Positions 1 to 6,851 are shown, counted from the stretch's first letter. The stretch: 7,646 nucleotides of DNA from Turicibacter sp. (GCA_030531025.1 JAUMTV010000001.1:1-7646); one strand, 5' to 3'. Numbers and translations are program-made. The notes: generated from the letters alone by a model not told the origin.

Positions 1-150
1 TAGTTATGTTATACCTATTATCAGATTGAAAAAGATGAAAGCCTATATTTTTAATGTCATTTTATCTAGTCTAATTTTTGGCTTTGATTAACTTAAGCTA
101 ATCATTTTAATATTCAATTAGTATTTTAAAGATGACTGACAATTCATAAA

Positions 151-179
151 AAAAGAGAGTCCCATTGGAACTCTCTTTT
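151..179 (-). terminator. Intrinsic terminator of the rimP-rbfA operon
   Basis: Positions 151-160 (AAAAGAGAGT) are perfectly complementary to 170-179 (ACTCTCTTTT), with a 9-nt loop. On the minus strand the stem is followed by a run of seven T (through 148), the classic rho-independent layout. It starts 11 nt after the rbfA stop codon. The flanking A and T runs also allow weaker termination on the plus strand, but no plus-strand gene ends here. It implies that the operon ends with rbfA. Confidence 0.9.
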
Positions 180-190
180 CTGATAGGATA

Positions 191-544
191 TTACATTTTA
201 CCTTGACGACGTAAATCTGCTAACATCATATCAATTTTGTTACCATATTCGATTGATTCATCAATTTCAAAAATTAAATCTGGAACTTTTCGCGTTGATA
301 AACGTTTCCCTAGCTCACTACGAATAAATCCTTTAGCACGTAATAAAGCTTTAGTTGCCGCTTCACGACGATTTTCTCCACCTAAAACAGAGTAATAAAT
401 TTTACAGAATGATAAGTCACTTGTTACTTCTGCTCCTGTTACTGTAATAAATCCCACTTTTGTATCTTTAATTTCATTCATGATGATATCCGTTACATCA
501 CGTTCAATTTGTTTTGAAAGTTTTTGTACTCGAATTTGTGACAT
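191..544 (-). CDS. rbfA: Ribosome-binding factor A (30S maturation)
   Basis: RbfA is a single-domain KH-fold protein that binds the 30S subunit near the 5' end of 16S rRNA and helps late maturation, including cold adaptation. The 117-residue product shows the family pattern: a basic N-terminal helix starting SQIRVQKLSKQIERD, the strand GFITVTGAEVTSDL (31-44), the helix-kink-helix RAKGFIRSELGKRL (69-82), then the closing strand VPDLIFEIDESIEYG (87-101). Length is normal for the family. An in-frame GTG lies three codons upstream at 553, but it falls inside the Shine-Dalgarno sequence (AAAGGGTGA). The ATG at 544, 5 nt after that motif, is therefore chosen. It follows infB by 33 nt and is the last gene of the operon. 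The ylxP gene found between infB and rbfA in Bacillus subtilis is absent. Confidence 0.95.
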   Translation of the reverse strand: MSQIRVQKLSKQIERDVTDIIMNEIKDTKVGFITVTGAEVTSDLSFCKIYYSVLGGENRREAATKALLRAKGFIRSELGKRLSTRKVPDLIFEIDESIEYGNKIDMMLADLRRQGKM

Positions 545-577
545 CTGAATCACCCTTTTTTTATATAATTCCGATTA

Positions 578-2671
578 TTAAGCGCGTTTAACTTCTTCCA
601 TTACATAAGCTTCAATAATATCGCCTTCTTTAATATCATTGTAGCGCTCGATTGTGATACCACATTCATAACCGTAGTTTACTTCTTTAACTTCATCTTT
701 GAATCGTTTTAATGATCCTAACTCACCTTCAAAGACTACGATTCCATCACGAATAACACGTACACTTGCATTACGTGATACAGAACCATCTGTTACATAA
801 CATCCAGCGATTGTACCAACTTTTGATACTTTGAATGTTTGGCGAACTTCTAATTGTCCAGTTACTTTTTCTTCATAAATCGGATCTAACATACCTTTCA
901 TCGCTGCTTCGATTTCTTCAATTACTTTATAAATAATTGAGTGTAAACGAATATCTACACCTTCATTAGCAGCTTGTTGACGAGTTGTTGATGATGGACG
1001 TACGTTGAATCCGATAATGATAGCTCCTGAAGCAGCAGCTAATGTTACATCTGTTTCAGTGATTGTACCAACTGATGCACGAATAATGTTAATTTTTACA
1101 CCTTCAACATCAATTTTTTGTAATGATCCACTTAACGCTTCTACTGAACCTTGAACATCACCTTTAATGATCACATTTAATTCTTTCATTTCTCCTTCTT
1201 GGATTTGAGAGAATAAGTCATCTAATGATACGGCTTTACCAGGTTTATTTCCTAATTCACGCGCGTTTGCTGTACGTTGATCCGCAACTTGACGTGCTTC
1301 TTTTTCAGTTGGGAATACCATGAAGCGATCTCCTGCTTGAGGAACATCATTTAACCCTGTAATTTCGATTGGAGTTGATGGTCCAGCTGCATCGATACGT
1401 TGATTTAAATCATTTACCATCGCACGTACACGACCATGAGTATTACCAACTACGATTGCATCTCCAATACGTAATGTCCCATTTTCAACTAATAAAGTTG
1501 CAACAGGTCCACGACCTTTATCTAATTTAGCTTCAATAACTGTACCAGTTGCTAAACGTTTAGGGTTAGCTTTATATTCATTCATTTCAGAAACTAAGTT
1601 GATCATTTCTAATAAGTCATCAATACCTTCTCCTTGTAAGGCAGATAACTTAACATAGATCGTATCTCCCCCCCACTCTTCAGGTACTAATGAGAATTCA
1701 AGTAATTCTTGCATTACGCGATCTGGATTTGCTGTTGGTTTATCCATTTTGTTGATGGCAACGATAATTGGAACTCCTGCAGCTTTAGCATGATCGATTG
1801 CTTCTTTTGTTTGTGGCATTACACCGTCATCAGAAGCAACAACAAGAACACAGATATCAGTTACTTGAGCACCACGTGCACGCATTGATGTGAAAGCAGC
1901 ATGTCCTGGTGTATCTAAGAATGTAATAACACTTCCACCATGGTTAACTTGGTAAGCACCGATATGTTGCGTGATTCCTCCCGCTTCTCCTGTTACGACA
2001 CGAGAGTTACGGATTGCATCTAATAATGTTGTTTTCCCGTGGTCAACGTGTCCCATGATTGTTACAACTGGTGGTCGTTTTTCTAAATCTTCTTCAGAGT
2101 CTTCAATAACGATTTTTTCAAACTCTGTAACATCTGTGAAGATTTTATCTTTCACTTCAAATCCAGCTTCTTCAGCTAATAATTCAACAGTTTCACGATC
2201 TAATGTTTGATTTACTGTTGCCATCATTCCAAGCATTAATAATTGCTTAACGATTTCCCCAGTTGATTTTCCAAGACGTTCTGCTAAATCACCTACTGTT
2301 AATTCATCACTATAGTAAACAATTTTTGCATCTTTATCTTCTTTAACCGGAACGTTTGCAATACGATCGCTCTTATCGTTTTTAGTTTTCTTTTGATTTG
2401 CTTTTTTCTTTTTAGTGATTTTTGGACGTTTTACTTCCACATAATCATCATATTTAAATAAATCGTCTGTATCATTTGTTGAGTCCTTTTCATTGCTTAC
2501 TTGTGACTCCATTTTAGTTTCTTCATTTTTAAAATTTTTATCTAACATCAATATAACATCGTCTCCTAACACTGACATGTGACTTTTAACTGAGAGGTTG
2601 TTGTCTTCTAAAAACTGCAACACCTCTTTACTAGAAAGATTTAATTGTTTTGCATATTCATGTACTCTCAT
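578..2671 (-). CDS. infB: Translation initiation factor IF-2
   Basis: IF2 is the GTPase that brings fMet-tRNA to the 30S subunit and promotes 50S joining. The 697-residue product has an N-terminal IF2_N segment (1-50), a charged lysine-rich linker (about 50-115), a second IF2_N domain (about 116-170), and the G domain. Visible GTPase motifs are GHVDHGKT (207-214, G1), [12 protein letters not shown] (231-242, G2), DTPGH (253-257, G3), NKMD (307-310, G4) and SAL (343-345, G5). Domains II, III and the C-terminal fMet-tRNA-binding domain follow. The length is close to the short Bacillus-type IF2 (about 716) and well below the 890 of E. coli, the difference being in the linker. The ATG start has GAGGTGA 4 nt upstream. 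It follows ylxQ by 25 nt. A run of seven G in the coding strand (1668-1674) encodes the conserved EEWGGDTIY segment without breaking the frame. Confidence 0.98.
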   Translation of the reverse strand: MRVHEYAKQLNLSSKEVLQFLEDNNLSVKSHMSVLGDDVILMLDKNFKNEETKMESQVSNEKDSTNDTDDLFKYDDYVEVKRPKITKKKKANQKKTKNDKSDRIANVPVKEDKDAKIVYYSDELTVGDLAERLGKSTGEIVKQLLMLGMMATVNQTLDRETVELLAEEAGFEVKDKIFTDVTEFEKIVIEDSEEDLEKRPPVVTIMGHVDHGKTTLLDAIRNSRVVTGEAGGITQHIGAYQVNHGGSVITFLDTPGHAAFTSMRARGAQVTDICVLVVASDDGVMPQTKEAIDHAKAAGVPIIVAINKMDKPTANPDRVMQELLEFSLVPEEWGGDTIYVKLSALQGEGIDDLLEMINLVSEMNEYKANPKRLATGTVIEAKLDKGRGPVATLLVENGTLRIGDAIVVGNTHGRVRAMVNDLNQRIDAAGPSTPIEITGLNDVPQAGDRFMVFPTEKEARQVADQRTANARELGNKPGKAVSLDDLFSQIQEGEMKELNVIIKGDVQGSVEALSGSLQKIDVEGVKINIIRASVGTITETDVTLAAASGAIIIGFNVRPSSTTRQQAANEGVDIRLHSIIYKVIEEIEAAMKGMLDPIYEEKVTGQLEVRQTFKVSKVGTIAGCYVTDGSVSRNASVRVIRDGIVVFEGELGSLKRFKDEVKEVNYGYECGITIERYNDIKEGDIIEAYVMEEVKRA

Positions 2672-2696
2672 TTCGTCACCTCACTAATCTATGCGT

Positions 2697-2999
2697 TTAA
2701 GCATTTATTTTATTTCTTAAAGCTTTTGCAAAATTAGGATCGGTAATTCCCACAACTTTTCTGAAGTCTTTTCCTAATGCATGACCCAACTCATCACTAC
2801 CTGCTTTTTGTACCCATTCGACACCATAAAACTTACATTTATCTGTAACTTTTTTGAATGTATTTGCTCCTGTGTCTTCTGCTAAGATGACAAAGTGAAC
2901 TTTTTTACTTTGAATGGCTCCTACAACAAGTTGTTCACCTGTAATGACAGCTCCAGCACTTAATGCTAACCCTAAAAAATTCAACCACTGTTGATTCAT
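2697..2999 (-). CDS. ylxQ: L7Ae-family RNA-binding protein YlxQ
   Basis: This 100-residue protein is a bacterial L7Ae/L30e/Gadd45-fold protein, a family that binds kink-turn RNAs. The exact role of YlxQ in ribosome biology is not settled. Family features are LGLALSAGAVITGEQLVV (9-26), the ILAEDTGANTFKKVTDKC stretch (38-55) that forms the RNA-binding face, and the C-terminal LGHALGK and VVGITDPNFAKAL segments. The length equals my recollection of B. subtilis YlxQ. Two upstream in-frame starts exist (GTG at 3008, ATG at 3005), but both lie inside the Shine-Dalgarno region AGGTGA. The ATG at 2999, 5 nt downstream of it, is preferred. It starts 9 nt after the ylxR stop, so the pair is probably translationally coupled. 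Confidence 0.9.
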   Translation of the reverse strand: MNQQWLNFLGLALSAGAVITGEQLVVGAIQSKKVHFVILAEDTGANTFKKVTDKCKFYGVEWVQKAGSDELGHALGKDFRKVVGITDPNFAKALRNKINA

Positions 3000-3008
3000 C
3001 TTCATCAC

Positions 3009-3281
3009 CTATTTCATTTGTTTCTGCGCTAACTGTGCTAATTCTTCATAAATAGCTTCAGGAACCTCAACTTCAAGGTGACGACTTAAAATATTTTTCT
3101 TTTTAGCTAATGCAACTACTTCGGGTGTTAAATGTAAATATACGCCACGACCATTCTTCTTACCAGTCGTATCAACAGATACCTCACCATCAGTTCCACG
3201 AACAATACGAATTAATTCCTTTTTTGGTTTTTGTTCGCCTGTAATGACACATTTACGCATAGGGATTTTCTTTTGTTTCAT
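3009..3281 (-). CDS. ylxR: YlxR/DUF448 family RNA-binding protein
   Basis: The 90-residue basic protein carries the YlxR (DUF448) signature: the N-terminal motif MRKCVITGEQKPKKELIRIVR (8-28) and GRGVYLH (44-50), followed by a helical C-terminus. The family is a small nucleic-acid-binding fold almost always encoded between nusA and infB. In B. subtilis the homologue has been reported to modulate RNase P (renamed RnpM); whether that holds here is inference. The ATG at 3281 has a strong AAGGAGG upstream, at a slightly long spacing of about 8 nt. A second ATG at codon 8 directly precedes the conserved RKC motif, but it lacks an equally good binding site. The gene is 26 nt downstream of nusA. Confidence 0.92.
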   Translation of the reverse strand: MKQKKIPMRKCVITGEQKPKKELIRIVRGTDGEVSVDTTGKKNGRGVYLHLTPEVVALAKKKNILSRHLEVEVPEAIYEELAQLAQKQMK

Positions 3282-3307
3282 ACAACGACCTCCTTGCGTG
3301 TTTTTTC

Positions 3308-4363
3308 TTATAATTCAATTCCTAAATTATCTGCTTCTGATTCAGGTTTGATATCAATTTTCCATCCTGTTAATTGAGCTGCTAAACGAGCATTTTGTCC
3401 ACGTTTACCAATTGCTAATGATAATTGATTATCTGGAACTAAAACAACTGTTGCTTTTTTAGCCTCATCTACAACTACTTTTGTAACTTGTGCTGGGCTT
3501 AATGCATTTGCAACTAATACTTCAGGATCTTTTGAGAATTGAATAATATCAATTTTTTCACCGTTTAATTCATCAACGATATTTTGAACACGTTGTCCTG
3601 ATGGTCCAACACATGCTCCTACTGGATCTACGTTTGGATCTTCTGAAGCCACACAGATTTTTGTACGATCTCCAGCATCACGTGCAACTGACATAATTTC
3701 AACAGTTCCATCATAAATTTCTGGAACCTCTAATTCAAATAAACGTTTAATTAAGTTTGGATCTTTACGTGAAACGTAAACAACTGGTCCTTTATTTTTT
3801 GACTCAATTTTGCTGATATAAACTTTAATACGTGAATTTGGTTTAATTTCATCTGGATTCATAATTTCACGAATTGGTAATAAAGCTTCGATTTTTCCTA
3901 AATCAACGAAAACATGTTTCCCATCGTCTTTGACAACGATACCTGTCACGATTTCACCTTCACGATCTTTAAATTCTTGGAATAAATTATCACGTTCAGC
4001 TTGACGAATACGTTGTTTAACAACTTGTTTAGCTGTTTGTGTTGCAATACGTCCAAAATCTTTTGGTGTCACTTCAAAGTTGATAATATCCCCTTCTTCA
4101 TAGTGAGGATTAATACGCATTGCTTCAGCTAAGCTAATTTGTTCTTGTGGGCGTGTCACCTCTTCAGTAACAGTTTTTTGTTGATATAATTTCACTGTTC
4201 CTGTATGTTCATTAATTTCAACTTTTACATTTGTTGCTTGATTAAAGTTTTTCTTGTACGCACTAATTAATGCATGTTCAAATGCTTCAATAATAATATC
4301 TTTTGAGATACCTTTTTCTTTTTCAAGTAATTCTAGAGCAGCAAAAAACTCCTTCGTGTTCAT
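3308..4363 (-). CDS. nusA: Transcription termination/antitermination protein NusA
   Basis: NusA binds RNA polymerase through its N-terminal domain and RNA through S1 and KH domains. It promotes pausing and hairpin-dependent termination. The 351-residue product has the N-terminal polymerase-binding domain (1-125), an S1 domain (135-200, with GEIVTGIVVKDDGKHVFVDLG), KH1 (about 225-290, GACVGPSGQRV at 249-259) and KH2 (about 295-345, AIGKRGQNARLA at 317-328). It ends soon after KH2, without the C-terminal acidic repeats of the 495-residue E. coli protein, as is usual in Firmicutes (B. subtilis about 371). The ATG has AAGGAGG about 10 nt upstream. It lies 15 nt after rimP. The operon leader carries a hairpin with an interrupted U-tract that may be an autoregulatory target (see 4887-4908). 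Confidence 0.97.
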   Translation of the reverse strand: MNTKEFFAALELLEKEKGISKDIIIEAFEHALISAYKKNFNQATNVKVEINEHTGTVKLYQQKTVTEEVTRPQEQISLAEAMRINPHYEEGDIINFEVTPKDFGRIATQTAKQVVKQRIRQAERDNLFQEFKDREGEIVTGIVVKDDGKHVFVDLGKIEALLPIREIMNPDEIKPNSRIKVYISKIESKNKGPVVYVSRKDPNLIKRLFELEVPEIYDGTVEIMSVARDAGDRTKICVASEDPNVDPVGACVGPSGQRVQNIVDELNGEKIDIIQFSKDPEVLVANALSPAQVTKVVVDEAKKATVVLVPDNQLSLAIGKRGQNARLAAQLTGWKIDIKPESEADNLGIEL

Positions 4364-4378
4364 CCTTATATATCCTCC

Positions 4379-4846
4379 TTAAAACTTAATCGCAAGTCGA
4401 ACCTTAGAAGCCATGTCATAAGGGATTTCAACTATTTTTTTGCGAGTTTTAACTAAAACTTCAAGTGTCATGATATCATCTTCGAATTTTGTTAAATATC
4501 CTTCAAATTCTTTTTGATTATCAATCGCTTTATATGTTCTAACATTTACATAAGCACCAATAGATTCGGCAACTGCTTCCTTTGTTTTTAACGGACGCTC
4601 TGCGCCTGGTGATGAAACCTCTAACATGTATTCATCTTCAATATAATCATGTTGATCTAATTTTTCACTTAATGCTTCAGCAATCGTTGCACATTGATCA
4701 ATATCAATTCCTTCTGGTGTGTCGACATACACACGCAAGAAGAAAACTTGTCCCTCTTTTACGTACTCAACATCAACTAATTCAACTTGAGCAGATTCGC
4801 AAATCGGTTTTACTAATTCTTCTGTTTTAGCTACGATATTTGACAT
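4379..4846 (-). CDS. rimP: Ribosome maturation factor RimP
   Basis: RimP binds the free 30S subunit and assists assembly around ribosomal protein S12. The 155-residue product has an N-terminal alpha/beta domain (1-85) ending in the family hallmark LEVSSPGAERPL (75-86). An SH3-like C-terminal domain follows (about 88-155), including the KKIVEIPYDMASKVRLAIKF end. Length matches the B. subtilis protein (about 156). The reading frame is open to an ATG at 4879, but those eleven extra residues are encoded by the leader and its AGAGGTGA Shine-Dalgarno sequence. That motif sits 7 nt before the ATG at 4846, which is therefore the chosen start. It is the first gene of the nusA operon. Confidence 0.94.
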   Translation of the reverse strand: MSNIVAKTEELVKPICESAQVELVDVEYVKEGQVFFLRVYVDTPEGIDIDQCATIAEALSEKLDQHDYIEDEYMLEVSSPGAERPLKTKEAVAESIGAYVNVRTYKAIDNQKEFEGYLTKFEDDIMTLEVLVKTRKKIVEIPYDMASKVRLAIKF

Positions 4847-4886
4847 TAGGATTTCACCTCTTTCAAACATTTTAACCATAATACAA

Positions 4887-4908
4887 AAGAGTGGGAAGTC
4901 CCACTCTT
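4887..4908 (-). promoter_or_regulatory. Leader hairpin, likely NusA-dependent attenuator of the rimP-nusA operon
   Basis: Positions 4887-4895 (AAGAGTGGG) and 4900-4908 (CCCACTCTT) form a perfect 9-bp stem with a 4-nt loop. On the minus strand the stem runs directly into TTTTGTATTATGG, a U-tract interrupted after four residues. It lies between the predicted start site (about 4924) and the rimP ribosome binding site. In B. subtilis, nusA has been reported to be autoregulated by NusA-stimulated termination in its 5' UTR without an antiterminator. Such terminators tend to have weak hairpins or interrupted distal U-tracts. I see no competing antiterminator here. The hairpin could also stop read-through from the upstream methyltransferase gene. 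Confidence 0.7.
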
Positions 4909-4930
4909 ACACGAAATACTATGTGAAATT

Positions 4931-4959
4931 ATTTTAACACAATTTAACTAATGAGTAAA
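4931..4959 (-). promoter_or_regulatory. Sigma-A-type promoter of the rimP-nusA operon
   Basis: On the minus strand, TTTACT (4959-4954) and TAAAAT (4936-4931) are separated by exactly 17 nt, close to the consensus TTGACA/TATAAT (4/6 and 5/6 matches). The predicted start is near 4924, giving a leader of about 78 nt that contains the attenuator-like hairpin. It is the best such pair in the gap between the methyltransferase stop and rimP. Confidence 0.65.
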
Positions 4960-5018
4960 GCTATTCATGAATAATTGTGTTCTTCCAGTATTTTTACCTT
5001 GGGGGTACATCATCTTTA

Positions 5019-5765
5019 TTATAGACGAAAACGGTACATTATAATACTACCTGCAATCGAAACATTTAAAGATTCAATATTTTCTGTCATTTCGATAAAG
5101 ATATTTTGGTCAGTTTGTGATAATAATTCAGGCGAGACCCCTTGCCCTTCATTTCCTAAAATAACTGCCATTTTTGATGTCTCTTCAATTTCTCCTAGTG
5201 GAGCACCATTTTCAAGACTTGTTCCATAAACTTTGATTCCTTTTGATTGTAACACCACAACATAATCTTTAAGGGAATGAATTTCAATTGGGATTTTGAA
5301 GATTGCACCTTGTGTTGAACGAATAACTTTTTCGTTATAGACATCGACACATCCTTCTCCTAGAACAACTCCATCAAAACCAAAGGCTACTGCACTACGT
5401 AGTAGAGTTCCTAAATTTCCTGGGTCTTGAATACGATCTAATAATAATAAACGGTTATCCTTCTCAATATTTTTTGACTTCATTTCACAGATAGCCATAA
5501 TTGGTTGTGGTGTTTCTGTCGAAGCAATTTGTGCAAATAAATTTTCTTTTAAAATATAAACCGGTTGATTAGTATTAAAAGCTGGATTTAAATGAACCGT
5601 TGATCCTTCTTTAACGAGAATTTCTTTTACAACATTAGAGGCCATAGCTTCTAATACTAAATGTTCACCTTCAACAATAAATTCATTTGATTGATATCGA
5701 TATTTCTTTTGCTTTAACTTTGTCCATTTTTTTATTTTAGGATTATTGCTTGATTCAATTAACAT
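5019..5765 (-). CDS. ysgA: TrmH/SpoU-family RNA 2'-O-ribose methyltransferase (YsgA-like)
   Basis: SpoU-class enzymes transfer a methyl group from S-adenosylmethionine to the ribose 2'-OH of tRNA or rRNA through a knotted (SPOUT) fold. The 248-residue product has an N-terminal substrate-binding domain (about 20-95, starting EFIVEGEHLVLEA). The three SpoU motifs follow: DPGNLGTLLRSAVAFG (114-129, with N117 and R123), ILGNEGQGVS (202-211), and IEMTENIESLNVSIAGSI (224-241). B. subtilis YsgA has been described as a 23S rRNA methyltransferase (RlmP); I infer the same subgroup from overall pattern and length, so the substrate is uncertain. The ATG has AGGTGA a few nt upstream. No clear terminator follows the stop. 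It is divergent from the SASP array, separated from its first gene by 136 nt that hold regulatory sites for both. Confidence 0.88.
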   Translation of the reverse strand: MLIESSNNPKIKKWTKLKQKKYRYQSNEFIVEGEHLVLEAMASNVVKEILVKEGSTVHLNPAFNTNQPVYILKENLFAQIASTETPQPIMAICEMKSKNIEKDNRLLLLDRIQDPGNLGTLLRSAVAFGFDGVVLGEGCVDVYNEKVIRSTQGAIFKIPIEIHSLKDYVVVLQSKGIKVYGTSLENGAPLGEIEETSKMAVILGNEGQGVSPELLSQTDQNIFIEMTENIESLNVSIAGSIIMYRFRL

Positions 5766-5850
5766 TTCATCACCTATAAATTATTTTAGAGTTCTTCTTT
5801 ACTATACACTATTTTGTTTTCTTAGACCTCAAATTTTTTAATTTTTTTGT

Positions 5851-5879
5851 GTATTATTTTGTCGAATCAACACAAATTA
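5851..5879 (+). promoter_or_regulatory. Sigma-G-like promoter of SASP gene 1
   Basis: GTATT (5851-5855) and CAAATTA (5873-5879) are 17 nt apart and resemble the forespore sigma-G elements (GHATR and CATWHTA, each with one mismatch). The -10 ends 22 nt before the ATG. A nearly identical arrangement stands before SASP gene 2, including the spacer segment TTTTGTCGAAT. A run of A and T directly upstream (5831-5848) could act as an UP-type element. Confidence 0.65.
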
Positions 5880-5901
5880 TAGTTGTCAGGAGGTGATTAA
5901 T

Positions 5902-6105
5902 ATGGCTAACCGTAATAAATTAGTTGTCCCAGGTGCTCAAAATGCAATCGATCAAATGAAAGCTGAGATTGCAAATGAATTTGGTGTCACTCTTGGAGCA
6001 GATACATCAGCTCGTCAAAACGGTTCTGTTGGTGGTGAAATTACTAAACGTTTAGTAGCTATGGCTCAACAACAAATGAGTTCTTCCCAACAAAACCAAC
6101 AATAA
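5902..6105 (+). CDS. Alpha/beta-type small acid-soluble spore protein, copy 1
   Basis: Alpha/beta SASPs coat forespore DNA, shift it toward an A-like form and protect it from UV and heat. On germination the GPR protease degrades them for amino acids. The 67-residue product has the full family pattern: [16 protein letters not shown] (5-20), the GPR site AEIANEFG (21-28, cleavage expected between E22 and I23), the Arg-containing turn ARQNGSVGG (37-45) and the second helix [13 protein letters not shown] (46-58), with a Q/S-rich tail. It strongly resembles B. subtilis SspA. The Asn-Gly pair at 40-41 corresponds to the deamidation-prone site known in this family. An in-frame GTG at 5893 lies inside the AGGAGGTGAT binding site, so the ATG at 5902 is used. 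Confidence 0.95.
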   Translation: MANRNKLVVPGAQNAIDQMKAEIANEFGVTLGADTSARQNGSVGGEITKRLVAMAQQQMSSSQQNQQ

Positions 6106-6124
6106 CAAAATAAAATAATAAGTT

Positions 6125-6152
6125 AAGAGGCAGCCAGGAGATTGCCTCTTTC
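6125..6152 (+). terminator. Hairpin terminator after SASP gene 1
   Basis: AAGAGGCA (6125-6132) pairs perfectly with TGCCTCTT (6143-6150) around a 10-nt loop, and a short T-run (TTT) ends at 6151. The T-run is weak, but the position 20 nt after the stop codon and the G/C-rich stem fit a terminator that makes gene 1 monocistronic. Confidence 0.6.
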
Positions 6153-6260
6153 AACCTTAACATATTAAAAGAAGCACTGATTAGTAAAAAATAAAACACT
6201 ACTTAAAAATAATTTTGTCAAATGACAATCTTTATTTTTTAAAAAAATTTATTTTAATAT

Positions 6261-6289
6261 GTATTATTTTGTCGAATTGGTGCAAATTA
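6261..6289 (+). promoter_or_regulatory. Sigma-G-like promoter of SASP gene 2
   Basis: GTATT (6261-6265) and CAAATTA (6283-6289) are 17 nt apart, with the -10 ending 22 nt before the ATG. This is the same geometry as at gene 1. Eighteen bases from 6260 (TGTATTATTTTGTCGAAT) are identical to those from 5850. The next six bases differ, and then CAAATTAT and TTGTCAGGAGGTGA are shared again. A self-complementary A/T stretch (6231-6257) lies just upstream. Confidence 0.65.
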
Positions 6290-6311
6290 TGATTGTCAGG
6301 AGGTGACAATC

Positions 6312-6509
6312 ATGGCAAATCAATCAGGTCGTAATAAATTAGTTGTTCCTGGTGCCGAAAATGCAATCAATCAAATGAAAGCTGAGATTGCTAATGAATT
6401 CGGTGTCCATCTTGGTCCTGATGCGACAGCTCGCCAAAACGGTTCGGTTGGTGGCGAAATCACTAAACGTTTAGTGAAACAAGCTCAACAACAATTAGGT
6501 TCAAAGTAA
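6312..6509 (+). CDS. Alpha/beta-type small acid-soluble spore protein, copy 2
   Basis: This is a canonical 65-residue DNA-coating spore protein. It carries [16 protein letters not shown] (8-23), the GPR cleavage site AEIANEFG (24-31, expected cut E25/I26), ARQNGSVGG (40-48) and the helix [15 protein letters not shown] (49-63). Compared with copy 1 it has three extra residues after the start and changes Q-N to E-N and I-D to I-N in the first helix. It lacks the long glutamine tail. Its C-terminal helix (KQAQQQLGS) matches copy 5 rather than copy 1. The ATG follows TCAGGAGGTGA; the in-frame GTG at 6303 is part of that site and is not the start. Confidence 0.95.
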   Translation: MANQSGRNKLVVPGAENAINQMKAEIANEFGVHLGPDATARQNGSVGGEITKRLVKQAQQQLGSK

Positions 6510-6575
6510 GAAACTAAGCCACTTACTTCTGATGAAGTGATAAACTTAGCTTCGACTTGTAACAAAAGTTTCTTA
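6507..6575 (+). repeat. Nested inverted repeat between SASP genes 2 and 3
   Basis: TAAGAAACT (6507-6515, overlapping the gene 2 stop codon) is perfectly complementary to AGTTTCTTA (6567-6575). Inside it, CTAAG (6514-6518) can pair with CTTAG (6545-6549), and ACTTC (6525-6529) with GAAGT (6534-6538). No real T-tract follows, so it is not a standard terminator. It could be an mRNA 3'-end or processing structure within a gene 2-gene 3 transcript. Confidence 0.45.
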
Positions 6576-6624
6576 TCGTTGATGTAACACAGTTAGATTC
6601 AACATAAGATCAGGAGGTCACATC

Positions 6625-6810
6625 ATGGCAACACGAAATAAATTAATTGTGCCAGGTGCTCAAGAAGCAGTTGATCAATTAAAAATTGAAATTGCAAATG
6701 AACTTGGTGTTAACTTCGGTCGCAAAGCAACTGCCGAAGAAAACGGGGCTGTAGGTGGAGAAATTACTAAACGTCTTATTGCCCAAGCTAAACAAAGCTT
6801 AATAAAATAG
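6625..6810 (+). CDS. Divergent alpha/beta-type small acid-soluble spore protein, copy 3
   Basis: The 61-residue product is plainly a SASP: NKLIVPGAQEAVDQLK (5-20), GPR site IEIANELG (21-28) and [17 protein letters not shown] (43-59). It departs from the other four in the most conserved stretch. Where they have D-T/A-S/T-A/S-R-Q-N-G-S, it has KATAEENGA (34-42), so the conserved Arg38 becomes Glu and the following Gln also becomes Glu. The loop before it is more basic (GRK at 32-34). It lacks the Gln-rich C-terminal helix and tail and ends in LIK. The ATG follows CAGGAGGTC. I find no convincing sigma-G promoter at the right distance, so it may be co-transcribed with copy 2. It may be a minor, functionally distinct or decaying SASP. 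Confidence 0.9.
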   Translation: MATRNKLIVPGAQEAVDQLKIEIANELGVNFGRKATAEENGAVGGEITKRLIAQAKQSLIK

Positions 6811-6844
6811 TTCCAACTCTAATCTGTACAGTGTTTAAAAATTA

Positions 6845-6851
6845 CATTCTA
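6845..6851 (+). promoter_or_regulatory. Possible sigma-G -10 element for SASP gene 4
   Basis: CATTCTA matches the sigma-G -10 pattern CATWHTA exactly and lies 33 nt before the gene 4 ATG. The -35 region at 17-18 nt spacing (ATCTG/TCTGT, 6822-6827) is a poor match, so only the -10 is supported. Confidence 0.4.

Noticed and set aside
1..147. Search for a gene or promoter left of the rbfA terminator
   Set aside because: Only A/T-rich sequence with frequent stops on both strands and weak promoter-like hexamers; nothing supportable.
1668..1674. Run of seven G (coding strand) in infB as a possible slippage or frameshift site
   Set aside because: The frame is intact across it and encodes the conserved EEWGGDTIY segment; no sign of programmed frameshifting or a disrupted gene.
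1971..2210. 79-codon plus-strand open frame inside infB
   Set aside because: It is antisense to the conserved G domain, low-complexity (Ser/Thr-rich), and has no ribosome binding site or family resemblance.
4582..4830. 82-codon plus-strand open frame inside rimP
   Set aside because: Antisense to a well-recognised gene, no binding site and no recognisable protein pattern.
4975..5229. 84-codon plus-strand open frame overlapping the end of the methyltransferase gene
   Set aside because: Antisense to SpoU motifs 2 and 3, with composition typical of a shadow frame.
5766..5850. Sigma-A promoter for the methyltransferase gene
   Set aside because: Several A/T-rich hexamers resemble a -10 (TATAGT, TAAAAT), but none has a good -35 at 16-18 nt, so no pair could be chosen.
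6603..6609. CATAAGA as a sigma-G -10 element for SASP gene 3
   Set aside because: The start site would fall inside the ribosome binding site, and the -35 at proper spacing is poor.
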